From the NCBI GenBank assembly GCA_900541585.1, contig UQKD01000010.1, positions 1-64,000 on the forward strand: a stretch of 64,000 nucleotides of DNA, read 5' to 3'. Position numbers and translations under genes: made by a program. The notes under the pieces were generated by a model. It had not been told where the DNA came from. It searched no databases and saw only the letters and a program-made list of their open reading frames with translations. Origin of the DNA: an uncultured Alistipes sp. (GTDB lineage Bacteria > Bacteroidota > Bacteroidia > Bacteroidales > Rikenellaceae). Shown here in pieces: positions 1 through 7,592 of the stretch (position 1 is the first letter of the stretch; the number at the start of each line of letters is the position of its first letter).

Positions 1-242
1 CGCTTGCAGCGGAGAAAGAACAACCGAAAGCCCGCGCGCCCGGAGCGGGAGGCTGGCAAAGGCGTCTGCAGGCGAGGGCAGACAGCTTGCTGTTTGCCGA
101 GCCGCCACAGCCTAAACGGCGCGTGTTTTTGCGCCGTAAAGGCCTGATCTTGCTGCGCCCGCTCAACGCGGGCCGGAGGTTGTTCCCGCGAAAGCGACAT
201 GCGGATGGTTTGGGTGCTACCTTTTGATGGCAAAAGGTAGCT
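1..242. other. Left-edge segment with no recognised gene
   Basis: No known protein is recognisable here. One plus-strand frame is open from the window edge to a stop at 225-227 and would encode an Arg/Ala/Leu-rich tail, but its composition looks like translated GC-rich non-coding DNA. The segment ends in a perfect hairpin (216-241). It could be the 3' end of a gene lying to the left, or a dispersed intergenic repeat. Confidence 0.35.
216..241. repeat. Perfect 11-bp inverted repeat with ATGG loop
   Basis: GCTACCTTTTG at 216-226 pairs perfectly with CAAAAGGTAGC at 231-241 around an ATGG loop. No T-run follows on either strand, so it is not a standard intrinsic terminator. It may be part of a dispersed intergenic repeat or an RNA 3'-end stabiliser. 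Confidence 0.6.
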
Positions 243-525
243 ACAAGACCGCGGCTAACTGCCGACCAAAAAGCGGTATAGAAATGCGATCTGAAGAGAG
301 GGGGGGGGCACCCGGTCTGTTGATAAAACGGTTGAAAGCTTGTCGATAAATGGAGATAACAATTCACAAAATGCGGAAACAGAAGTATTTCCCGATGTTG
401 ATAACTTTACCGTCCCTGCCGGCCGGCTGTGAATCGTACGGCAAATATACGATACCGGACACCCCCTTGTCAAGCCCCCGATGCACTTTTTCCAGATTTT
501 ATGGAAAAACTTCGGGATTTTGTCG
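243..525. other. Non-coding leader with G9 tract and DnaA-box-like sites
   Basis: No credible gene is visible. The stretch holds a run of nine G at 300-308. It also holds three sites resembling DnaA boxes read on the opposite strand: TGTTGATAA at 318-326, TGTCGATAA at 341-349 and TGTTGATAA at 396-404. Whether these bind DnaA is unknown. Confidence 0.35.
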
Positions 526-533
526 TACCTTTG
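526..533 (+). promoter_or_regulatory. Bacteroidetes -7 box TACCTTTG
   Basis: TACCTTTG matches the TAnnTTTG consensus of the main Bacteroidetes sigma factor. The -33 element is weak. Transcription would begin near 540, which rules out the upstream ATG at 481 and supports a start at 565 for the MqnA-like gene. Confidence 0.6.
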
Positions 534-564
534 TTTCGCAAACCAACAGTTTTACACCTTATGG

Positions 565-1122
565 ATGATGGTCATAGTTCCACGTATAGCCGTCGTGTCG
601 TGCTTCAGCACGACGCCATTCATCTATGGTATCCAGCACGAAGATAATCTCCGTGCCGGACTGCTGTTGTCCGACCCCGCCGAAGCAATCCAAGCCTTTT
701 CCGAACACAAAGCCGACATCGCCCTGGTTCCGGCCGCCGCAGTGCCGTCGCTGACCGGCGCGCGCATCGTCACCGAATACTGCGTCGGAGGCGTTCCCGC
801 GTCGAAGGAGGCCCTGCTCGCCAGCGACGACGCGCTGGTCGAAACATGGAAACCGTTCGGGAAACTTCCCTGCGCCTTCGCCGTCTGGGTGGCGCATGCC
901 GACACGGACCCCGACGCCGTCGAGACCTTGCAGCATGCCCTGACCTACGGACTCGAACACGGCTACGAGGCGATTCTCGAATCGGCCTTCGCGGCCGATG
1001 CCGGGCGGGCCTACGCGGAACTCGCACATTTCGACTACATCTTCGACAATCAGAAAGACAAAGCGCTGAAAAAGTTCTGGGACTCGGGCCTCAAGGTGGC
1101 CCCGAGAGCCAATCCCGGCTGA
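565..1122 (+). CDS. MqnA/MqnD-like menaquinone biosynthesis protein, short form
   Basis: About 185 residues from ATG 565 (ATG 568 is possible). The N-terminal half matches the start of chorismate dehydratase MqnA of the futalosine menaquinone pathway: a beta-strand RIAVVSC, TTPFIYG, then ADIALVPAAAVPSL and EYCVGGV. The C-terminal half (ETWKPFGKLPCAFAVWVA to the end) also matches MqnA. Family members are usually about 250-280 residues. Here the segment between EYCVGGV and the ETWK helix, which normally carries the SRTS substrate loop and the central domain, is missing. The codons run cleanly through the junction, so this is an in-frame loss and not a frameshift. It is probably inactive as MqnA by itself, or it has a different role. 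A longer in-frame ATG at 481 is rejected because it lies upstream of the -7 box. Confidence 0.65.
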   Translation: MMVIVPRIAVVSCFSTTPFIYGIQHEDNLRAGLLLSDPAEAIQAFSEHKADIALVPAAAVPSLTGARIVTEYCVGGVPASKEALLASDDALVETWKPFGKLPCAFAVWVAHADTDPDAVETLQHALTYGLEHGYEAILESAFAADAGRAYAELAHFDYIFDNQKDKALKKFWDSGLKVAPRANPG

Positions 1123-1190
1123 AGAGCATAGCGGGCAGCAGTCCGCCTCTCTGCACGTAAACGGATTCACGAACTTTAAGAGAGCGTCTT

Positions 1191-2174
1191 ATGATTACAA
1201 TTTACCTCAAGCAATACAACAAGATCATCCGCAATGCCGACACCAAGCTCTTCGATGAGCTGGGCTACGACGACATCCTGTGGATCGACATGTTGCTGCC
1301 CACGATCAAGGAGCAGAAGGCCGTCGAGAATTTCATGGAAATCAGCCTCCAGACCAAACAGCAGGTCGAGGAGATCGAGTCGACGTCGAAATACTCCGAG
1401 AACGAAAACTCCATCATCTCCAACTCCAACTTCTTCGTCCCCACGGGCGATTCGTTCATCGTCGAACCGGTGTCGTTCATCATCTCGAACGAGGGCGTGC
1501 TCGTATCGGTGCGCAGCGCCGAGTTCCGAACCTTCCGCGAGACGGAAAAGCGGCTCCAGATGAACTACCGCAGCTATTCGACGGGCTACCACCTCTTCAT
1601 TTCGCTGCTGGAGGTGCGCATCGACTTCGACGCCGACCTCGTGGAACTGATCGCCAAGCAGGTCGCGGCGCTCTCGAAGGACATCAACTCCGAGGATTCG
1701 ATCGACAAGGAAGTGCTGCACCGCATCAGCGCGCTGCAGGAATCGACCATGTCGCTGCGCGAGAACATCTTCGACCGCCAGCGCGTGCTGTCGGGCATCC
1801 TGCGTTCCGAACGCTTCCCCAACGACATCTACCCGCGCCTGCAGCTGATGATCAAGGACGTGAATTCGCTGATCAACCACGCCGATTTCAGTTTCCAGCG
1901 ACTGGACTACATCCAGGACGCGGCGCTGGGTCTTATCAACATCGAGCAGAACGAGATCGTCAAGATCTTCTCCGTGGCGGCCGTGATCTTCATGCCCGCG
2001 ACGCTCATCGCGTCGATCTACGGCATGAACTTCAAGTTCATGCCCGAACTGGACTGGACACTGACGCTCGGCAACGGCTGGAACATTCCCCTGGGCTACA
2101 TCTTCGCCATCGGGCTGATGATCTTCTGCTCGGCCCTGACGATCTGGTACTTCAAGTACAAAAAGTGGCTCTGA
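1191..2174 (+). CDS. corA: CorA-family divalent metal (Mg2+/Co2+) transporter
   Basis: 327 residues, normal for CorA. A long cytoplasmic alpha/beta N-terminal domain (about 1-240) is followed by a stalk helix and two C-terminal membrane segments (about 262-282 and 298-318). The signature selectivity motif YGMNF follows the first membrane segment, and the C-terminus is basic (KYKKWL). CorA forms a pentameric inner-membrane channel for Mg2+ and related ions. The gene follows the MqnA-like gene by 68 nt and is closed by a palindrome shared with the converging PUL. Confidence 0.9.
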   Translation: MITIYLKQYNKIIRNADTKLFDELGYDDILWIDMLLPTIKEQKAVENFMEISLQTKQQVEEIESTSKYSENENSIISNSNFFVPTGDSFIVEPVSFIISNEGVLVSVRSAEFRTFRETEKRLQMNYRSYSTGYHLFISLLEVRIDFDADLVELIAKQVAALSKDINSEDSIDKEVLHRISALQESTMSLRENIFDRQRVLSGILRSERFPNDIYPRLQLMIKDVNSLINHADFSFQRLDYIQDAALGLINIEQNEIVKIFSVAAVIFMPATLIASIYGMNFKFMPELDWTLTLGNGWNIPLGYIFAIGLMIFCSALTIWYFKYKKWL

Positions 2175-2225
2175 AAGTCTCCGGTTATACCCCCGCTCCT
2201 TCCGTTTCAACGTCTGGTATAGATA

Positions 2226-2255
2226 AAGCCTGCTATCCGTACGGATAGCAGGCTT
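2226..2255. terminator. Bidirectional palindrome between corA and PUL 1
   Basis: A perfect 30-nt palindrome (AAGCCTGCTATCCGT followed by its complement) lies between the convergent corA and GH20-CE15 genes. The flanking T-runs are short, so it probably acts as a weak bidirectional terminator or 3'-end stabiliser. Confidence 0.65.
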
Positions 2256-2273
2256 ATACACAACACCTTGTTT

Positions 2274-5129
2274 CTATTTCAGCTGCTTATCGGCAAACGA
2301 AATGAAATGCGTCCAATCAAGCGGCATAACATCGTGCTTGCCGTCCCGGATATGGTAACCGACACGCCCGCCGTGCAACGGCACCCCGACCGACGGCATC
2401 CCGACCGACGGCATCCCGTCGACCGGCAATCCCTCCAATCCGTAAAGCGCATAGACCCGGGAGGCTTCGGCGGCGGCGAGGAACTCCCCCTTCGGATCGG
2501 CCCAGACATCCCCGGCAGCGCTGGCAACATATAACGGACGGGGCGCAATCAACGCCAGCAGTTCGTGCTGATCGAACGGCAACGCTTCCTCATTGTCCGT
2601 ATATTTGTCGAAATCCTTGCAGAACCAGTGGCGGAAACGCAGGATGCGGTGGAAATCCTCCCCGATCCGGCGCTTCGAAAGCGCCGCTCCGCAGCATCCG
2701 GAATCGTTGGAAATCACCAGCGCGAACCGAGGATCGTTCGCACCGGCCCACAAGGCCGCCTTCCCGAGCCGCGAATGGCCCATTACGGCAACCCGTGACG
2801 GGTCGATCCGCTCCTCCGAACCGGCCAGATAGTCCAGGACGCGGCTATAACCCCAGGCCCATGCGGAGATCGCCCGGCCTTCGGTGCCGGAAAAACCGGC
2901 GGATGAATTCCGTCCGAAAAGCGCGAATATGCTTTTGGGATATTTACCTTCGAAATCGTCATCCTCCCGGTCGTAGAAAAAATCGTAATAGTGGGCCGTC
3001 ACGAGGGCATATCCGGCATCGACGACGGACTCCACATCCCAGCGGGAATCCCGGTTCCCGACCGGATATTCGGAGTATTGCGACGGAATCACCGCCGGGT
3101 CGAACGAGGTTGTCTGGTTTCCCTGGAAATTGAATCCGAGAAAACAGGGAACCGGCCCCTCGACACCATTCGGCAAATAGATCAGCAGAATCGCCTTCCG
3201 CTCGACGCCGTTCCGGGCGAACGTCAGCTCGACCTGCCGGCGGGTCGCCTTGCCGCCGACGGCATCCGCACTCTCCTCCAGGCATTTCGAAGTCACTTCG
3301 ACATCCGTTCCGGGCAGCGTGCCGTACATCTGCCGCCGGAACACGGAGAGCAGCTCGGGCCGACGGACCCGTTCCCACTGGTTCGCCGTGCGGACCACCC
3401 GTCCATCCGCCCGCTTCAGCACATCGGGAAGCACGTAAGGCCTTATCGCCGCCTCATCGAAGTTCGCCCGGGCGAACGCATAAGGTGCGTAAATCAAGCC
3501 GAAATACTGGTAGACGGGAACAAAGCCGCAGCGGACCCTCGCAATGAACGAATCGTAGGTGTCCTTCGTTTCGGACCATGCAATTTCACTCAAAGCCGCA
3601 AGGCGGGGGAGGAGCATATACTGGACCTTGTCGAAAGAGTCGATATATTCGGTCCACAGGTTGGCCTGAAGGCCCAGGATATGATGTTTCGTATACTCGT
3701 CGAGTTGTTCGAAGGGCTCAAAGGCATAGCATTTTTCCATCGGAAGCGAGCCTCCGATGGCCAATGGCTCTCCGTTGGCCGCCGGGTCCGTCGTCTGGTA
3801 ATAATCGAGGTAGAAACTGGTATTCGGAGCCATTACCACATCGTTACCCATCGACGCGGCCTTGATACCGCCCGCGGGTCCCCGCCACGACATCACTATG
3901 GCGCCCGAAGTGACGCCGGCCGTCAGGATTTCATCCCAGCCGAGAATCCGTTTCCCCCGCGACCGCAGATGTTCTTCCATCTTTGCCACGAGATGTCCCT
4001 GCAACTGCCGTTCAGACTCCAGCCCCAACTCCCGGAGGCGGGCCTGACATTTCGGACACTGCTTCCAGTTGTCCGCCTTGGCCTCGTCGCCGCCAATATG
4101 GATAATTTCCCCGGGAAACAATTCCGCCACCTCGTCCAGGACATCCCGAAAGAAGTCGTAGACGGCATCGTTACCCAGGCAGACCACCTCCTTGCTGATG
4201 CCCCAGGTCGTACGCACTTCGTATCCCTCGCCCCGGCATCCGAGGTGCGGATAAGCGGCCAGCGCGGCCTGCGCATGCCCGGGCATCTCGATTTCGGGCA
4301 CGATCGTAATCCCGCGTGCAGCTGCATAGGCGACTACCTCCCGGATCTGGTCCTGCGTATAATAACCGCCGTAAGGCGTTCCGTCGTACTCTTTGCTTTT
4401 CTGAATATGCCCGATCAGCGTCTCCTTCCGCATCGACCCTATCTGTGTCAAAAAGGGGTATTTCCGGATCTCGATCCGCCAACCCTGATCGTCGGTAAGA
4501 TGCCAATGAAACGTGTTGAGTTTGTGCAGGAACATCACGTCGATGAAGGACTTTACCTCCTCCACGGTAAAAAAATGCCTGCAACAGTCGAGCATGGCTC
4601 CCCGGTAAGCGAACCGCGGCTTGTCGGCGATCCGCAGTCCGGACAACCGGAGCGTTTCATTGCCGGGCTGTTCGTTGGCACGCCCGATCAGCACCTGGGA
4701 AAGGGTCTGAAGACCCCACCGGACTCCGGAAGGTGAGCCGCCACGGATCGCGATTCCTTCGGAAGAAATTTCCAGCACGTACTCTTCGGCAGCCAGTTTT
4801 GCGTCGACCGAGAGACAGACATCGGCATTGCGGGCCTTTGCGGAGAGGACGATCCCGGGCAGCGTCGCATCGGAGACGATTCTCCGGAAACCGGCGGCGG
4901 TCTCGCTGACACCCGGAGCGTACGGTTTGCAAAGCGACTCCTTCCAGACCCGGACCACGGATTCGAGTTCCGCGGTTCGGGCAAACACCCGGATTTTCGG
5001 TCCGAGCATCAGAACATTTCCCGTCTCTTCGGCAAAAAACGGTTTGGGAACGATGTCGACGACCGCCATGGCTGTACCGCAGCAGAAACAAAGAGAGCAG
5101 CAGATGATAAAACGATGCAGTTTTTTCAT
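2274..5129 (-). CDS. Fusion of GH20 beta-N-acetylhexosaminidase and CE15-like esterase
   Basis: 951 residues with a signal peptide (about 1-22). Residues about 24-165 form the N-terminal GH20b-like domain. Residues about 170-545 are the GH20 barrel, with HWHLTDDQGWR (208-218) and the catalytic pair D348-E349 in HIGGDEAK. Without a visible linker, residues about 560-951 form a CE15-type alpha/beta hydrolase (glucuronoyl/uronoyl esterase family): nucleophile S786 in GHSRLGK, probable acid E824 in RRIGED, and histidine H932 in GKHDV. GH20 removes terminal beta-HexNAc; CE15 cleaves esters of uronic acids. The two activities in one chain are unusual. It is the last gene of the leftward PUL, 13 nt after the DUF4988-GH16 gene. 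A tandem Gly-x-Pro pentapeptide lies just before the catalytic histidine. Both domains look intact; the true substrate is unknown. Confidence 0.8.
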   Translation of the reverse strand: MKKLHRFIICCSLCFCCGTAMAVVDIVPKPFFAEETGNVLMLGPKIRVFARTAELESVVRVWKESLCKPYAPGVSETAAGFRRIVSDATLPGIVLSAKARNADVCLSVDAKLAAEEYVLEISSEGIAIRGGSPSGVRWGLQTLSQVLIGRANEQPGNETLRLSGLRIADKPRFAYRGAMLDCCRHFFTVEEVKSFIDVMFLHKLNTFHWHLTDDQGWRIEIRKYPFLTQIGSMRKETLIGHIQKSKEYDGTPYGGYYTQDQIREVVAYAAARGITIVPEIEMPGHAQAALAAYPHLGCRGEGYEVRTTWGISKEVVCLGNDAVYDFFRDVLDEVAELFPGEIIHIGGDEAKADNWKQCPKCQARLRELGLESERQLQGHLVAKMEEHLRSRGKRILGWDEILTAGVTSGAIVMSWRGPAGGIKAASMGNDVVMAPNTSFYLDYYQTTDPAANGEPLAIGGSLPMEKCYAFEPFEQLDEYTKHHILGLQANLWTEYIDSFDKVQYMLLPRLAALSEIAWSETKDTYDSFIARVRCGFVPVYQYFGLIYAPYAFARANFDEAAIRPYVLPDVLKRADGRVVRTANQWERVRRPELLSVFRRQMYGTLPGTDVEVTSKCLEESADAVGGKATRRQVELTFARNGVERKAILLIYLPNGVEGPVPCFLGFNFQGNQTTSFDPAVIPSQYSEYPVGNRDSRWDVESVVDAGYALVTAHYYDFFYDREDDDFEGKYPKSIFALFGRNSSAGFSGTEGRAISAWAWGYSRVLDYLAGSEERIDPSRVAVMGHSRLGKAALWAGANDPRFALVISNDSGCCGAALSKRRIGEDFHRILRFRHWFCKDFDKYTDNEEALPFDQHELLALIAPRPLYVASAAGDVWADPKGEFLAAAEASRVYALYGLEGLPVDGMPSVGMPSVGVPLHGGRVGYHIRDGKHDVMPLDWTHFISFADKQLK
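2386..2415. repeat. 15-bp tandem repeat inside the CE15 domain
   Basis: Two exact 15-bp copies lie at 2386-2400 and 2401-2415, with degenerate neighbours on both sides. They encode a GMPSV-GMPSV pentapeptide repeat (within GLPVD, GMPSV, GMPSV, GVPLH), about 20 residues before the predicted catalytic histidine. Confidence 0.85.
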
Positions 5130-5142
5130 TTCGTTTCCGGTT

Positions 5143-6759
5143 TTATTTCCACAGATAATGTCTTACCCAGTCGACTTCGATCTCCGCCGGAAGCGCCGCA
5201 TCGTCCACCGGGCCTCCCCACTCGCCGATAATCTGTATATCGAGGAAGAGATACACTGAACTGTAGAAGGGGAACTGCCCCTCCTCGGTAGTCTCAATCC
5301 GCGGATAGGAAAGGGTCTTTTCACCGTCGACATAGAAGATCAGTTCATCCGGCAACAGTTCTACGGCATAGACGTGGAACTCGGAGGGATTCAGCGGAAC
5401 CTGCACCTGGCTCGGAGGATTCTCGTCGAAGCCCAGGTCGTAGGTATAGTGCGAATGGACCGTCTGGTAAATGCGATCCCGGGTATTGTAGTGCTCCATA
5501 ATATCAATCTCACCGCCCCAAGGCCAGGTCGTTCCGGCCCAGGACCCGGTCCAGATCGCAGGCTGGGAGCCTTGCACGCCTTTGATCTTCGCACGCACCT
5601 CGATCCGTCCCGGCTTGAACTCCTTCAGGAATTTCGTATAGATGCCGCCGGTCAGATAGGGCACGGGGTCGGTCTCGGTATCGTCGTTGACAATGGCTTT
5701 CATTACGATACATCCGTCGCGGAACTCATAGCAGCGCGGATCCGACGACATGTACCGCAGGGCTGTCGTATTCGCCCGCTGGACCACACTCCAGGAAGTT
5801 TCGTCCAAAACGCCCTTATCGAATTCGTCCTCCCAGTCGAGTTTCCATTTCGGCTGCACGGGAACAGGGTTGAGCGTGAAGGTAAAGGTACGGGCCGCCA
5901 ACAGATCAGTCGGAGAAACCAGCGTCAGCACGATGTCGTAGCTTCCGGCCTCTCCCGCTTTCGGGGCATAGACCTGCATGTATCCTTCGTCGAGCGTCGC
6001 GCGCCATCCGTCCGGCACTGAAAAGAAAGCCTCTTTCACATTCGCAAAGTCTACGGGGTATTTCATCTCTTCGCCCAGGCAGATCTCTTCGCCCTCGGTA
6101 TAATGCGCGATGGAGAAAACCACCGTGTTCGTAACTCTCACCTCCAACTCCTCCCCGGTCTTGAGCAGGAAATGCATCACCCCGGTCTCTTTGTCGTAGC
6201 GTACGTCCGTAAAAAAGGAGTTCCCGGACGTGCTGTTGGCCTGAAAGGCGTTGACGGGAAGGCCGTTGTTATCCAGCATTCTCGTCCAGGTCTGTCCTCC
6301 GTCGACGGAAACCGTCCAGTATCCGTCCGCATCGAGTTCTATTTTCGGCGTGATCCCGTCCGTGGAGGTCGCCTTTCCGGCGCCCTCCACCGGTTGGAAC
6401 GTCTCGCCCCCGTCCATCGAATAGATGAAACGTCCCTCCTCATCCACGCCGATAACCGGCACGAGGGGATCGAGTTCATCCCCGAAGGTGACTTCGATCT
6501 GCTGCCCGTCGCTCAATTCCAGCACATAACCGATGACCGTACCGTCGGAATCCGTCTTCTCCCGGAAATCCGCGATCAGGATCGACTCGTCGAACAGCGC
6601 CGAAATCGCAAGCACATTGCCGTTGACCTGCTCGACCAGGTTTTCCAGTGCGGCGAGCTGCTCGTTCTGCCGGTCGATCCGGTCTCTGATGTCGTCCGCC
6701 TCCGAACAGGCCGCCAGCAGGCAGAGCGACATGACCAATATTCCTATCTTCTTAAACAT
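5143..6759 (-). CDS. DUF4988-type lipoprotein with C-terminal GH16 glucanase
   Basis: 538 residues. A lipoprotein signal ends at Cys18 (LLAAC). Residues about 20-55 are a short coiled coil (RIDRQNEQLAALENLVEQV). Residues about 60-215 are a DUF4988-like module with repeated DG-W/Y-V-DGG motifs, followed by a beta-sandwich-like linker (215-300). The GH16 domain spans about 302-538, with the catalytic motif GEIDIME (E417 nucleophile, D419, E422 acid/base). GH16 enzymes cut beta-1,3- or beta-1,3/1,4-glucans and related galactans inside the chain. A surface-anchored endo-enzyme fits a PUL that begins digestion outside the cell. It lies 17 nt downstream of a second GH16 gene, to which its catalytic domain is closely similar, so a duplication with domain gain is likely. 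Confidence 0.88.
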   Translation of the reverse strand: MFKKIGILVMSLCLLAACSEADDIRDRIDRQNEQLAALENLVEQVNGNVLAISALFDESILIADFREKTDSDGTVIGYVLELSDGQQIEVTFGDELDPLVPVIGVDEEGRFIYSMDGGETFQPVEGAGKATSTDGITPKIELDADGYWTVSVDGGQTWTRMLDNNGLPVNAFQANSTSGNSFFTDVRYDKETGVMHFLLKTGEELEVRVTNTVVFSIAHYTEGEEICLGEEMKYPVDFANVKEAFFSVPDGWRATLDEGYMQVYAPKAGEAGSYDIVLTLVSPTDLLAARTFTFTLNPVPVQPKWKLDWEDEFDKGVLDETSWSVVQRANTTALRYMSSDPRCYEFRDGCIVMKAIVNDDTETDPVPYLTGGIYTKFLKEFKPGRIEVRAKIKGVQGSQPAIWTGSWAGTTWPWGGEIDIMEHYNTRDRIYQTVHSHYTYDLGFDENPPSQVQVPLNPSEFHVYAVELLPDELIFYVDGEKTLSYPRIETTEEGQFPFYSSVYLFLDIQIIGEWGGPVDDAALPAEIEVDWVRHYLWK

Positions 6760-6776
6760 AACACTCTTTTTTATGA

Positions 6777-7592
6777 TTACTTACCCTTTTGTTTCCATAC
6801 ATAATGCCTTACCCAGTCGATCTCCATCTCGACCGGCAGGTCGTCGGAATTCACCGGTCCCACCCAGTTGCCCCCGAGCTGCATGTCGATCATCAGATAC
6901 TGCCCCCGGTAAAACGGGAACTGCCCTTCGTGCTCCGTCTCGATCTTCGGATAGACGAAGTTCCGAACGCCGTTCACATGGAAAACGAGCGAATCGGGCC
7001 AAATATCCACCCCGTAGACGTTGAAACCGTCGGGGTCGATCCGGGCAGTCGCATGCTGGGGCGGTGTTTTCCGGAAGCCCAGGTCCACCGTATAGTGGGA
7101 ATGAGCCGTCTGATAAACGACCGAGTCGTAGTTGAGATGCTCCATAATGTCAATCTCCCCTCCGTGGGGCCATGGCGTGCGGTCGAAAGGCCCGGTCCAG
7201 ATCGCCGGCCAGGCCCCACGGGCACCGTGCAGCCGGGCACGCACCTCGATCCGCCCCGGCTCGAAACAATGCTTGTCCCGCGTGCGGACTCCACCCGTAA
7301 GATACGCTGCCGTATCGGCCTCACGGTCGTCGTTGACGATTCCCCGCAAAACAAGAAGCCCGTCACGCAGGTCGTAACACCGTTCATCGGCACTCATATA
7401 CTTGAAAGCCGGGGTTTTGGCCCGCGTAATCTTACTCCACACCCGGGCGTCGAGCCGGTCCGTATTGAAATTCTCCTCCCAGGCCAGTTTCCAGCCGGGC
7501 TTCGCGGCCGAGCATCCCGACAGCAGAACCGCCAGCATCGGAACGCATGCGACCAGCAGCAGAACCATTCGTTTCGCAGTCATAGGCATCAT
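6777..7592 (-). CDS. GH16 family glycoside hydrolase, lipoprotein
   Basis: 271 residues. A lipoprotein signal ends at Cys27 (LLSGC), and one GH16 domain fills the rest (about 33-271). The catalytic motif is GEIDIME with E146 and E151. The C-terminus (EIDWVRHYVWK) is nearly the same as that of the neighbouring DUF4988-GH16 protein. It is a probable endo-beta-glucanase of the PUL. The ATG at 7592 overlaps the stop of the upstream DUF5017-type gene (ATGA arrangement), which suggests translational coupling; in-frame ATGs at 7589 and 7583 are alternatives. Confidence 0.88.
   Translation of the reverse strand: MMPMTAKRMVLLLVACVPMLAVLLSGCSAAKPGWKLAWEENFNTDRLDARVWSKITRAKTPAFKYMSADERCYDLRDGLLVLRGIVNDDREADTAAYLTGGVRTRDKHCFEPGRIEVRARLHGARGAWPAIWTGPFDRTPWPHGGEIDIMEHLNYDSVVYQTAHSHYTVDLGFRKTPPQHATARIDPDGFNVYGVDIWPDSLVFHVNGVRNFVYPKIETEHEGQFPFYRGQYLMIDMQLGGNWVGPVNSDDLPVEMEIDWVRHYVWKQKGK

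Noticed and set aside
481..564. Upstream start for the MqnA-like gene
   Set aside because: It lies before the TACCTTTG box and would add 28 hydrophobic residues not found in the family.
2991..4736. 581-codon open frame opposite the GH20-CE15 gene
   Set aside because: Antisense shadow; the minus-strand protein has intact active sites and a signal peptide.
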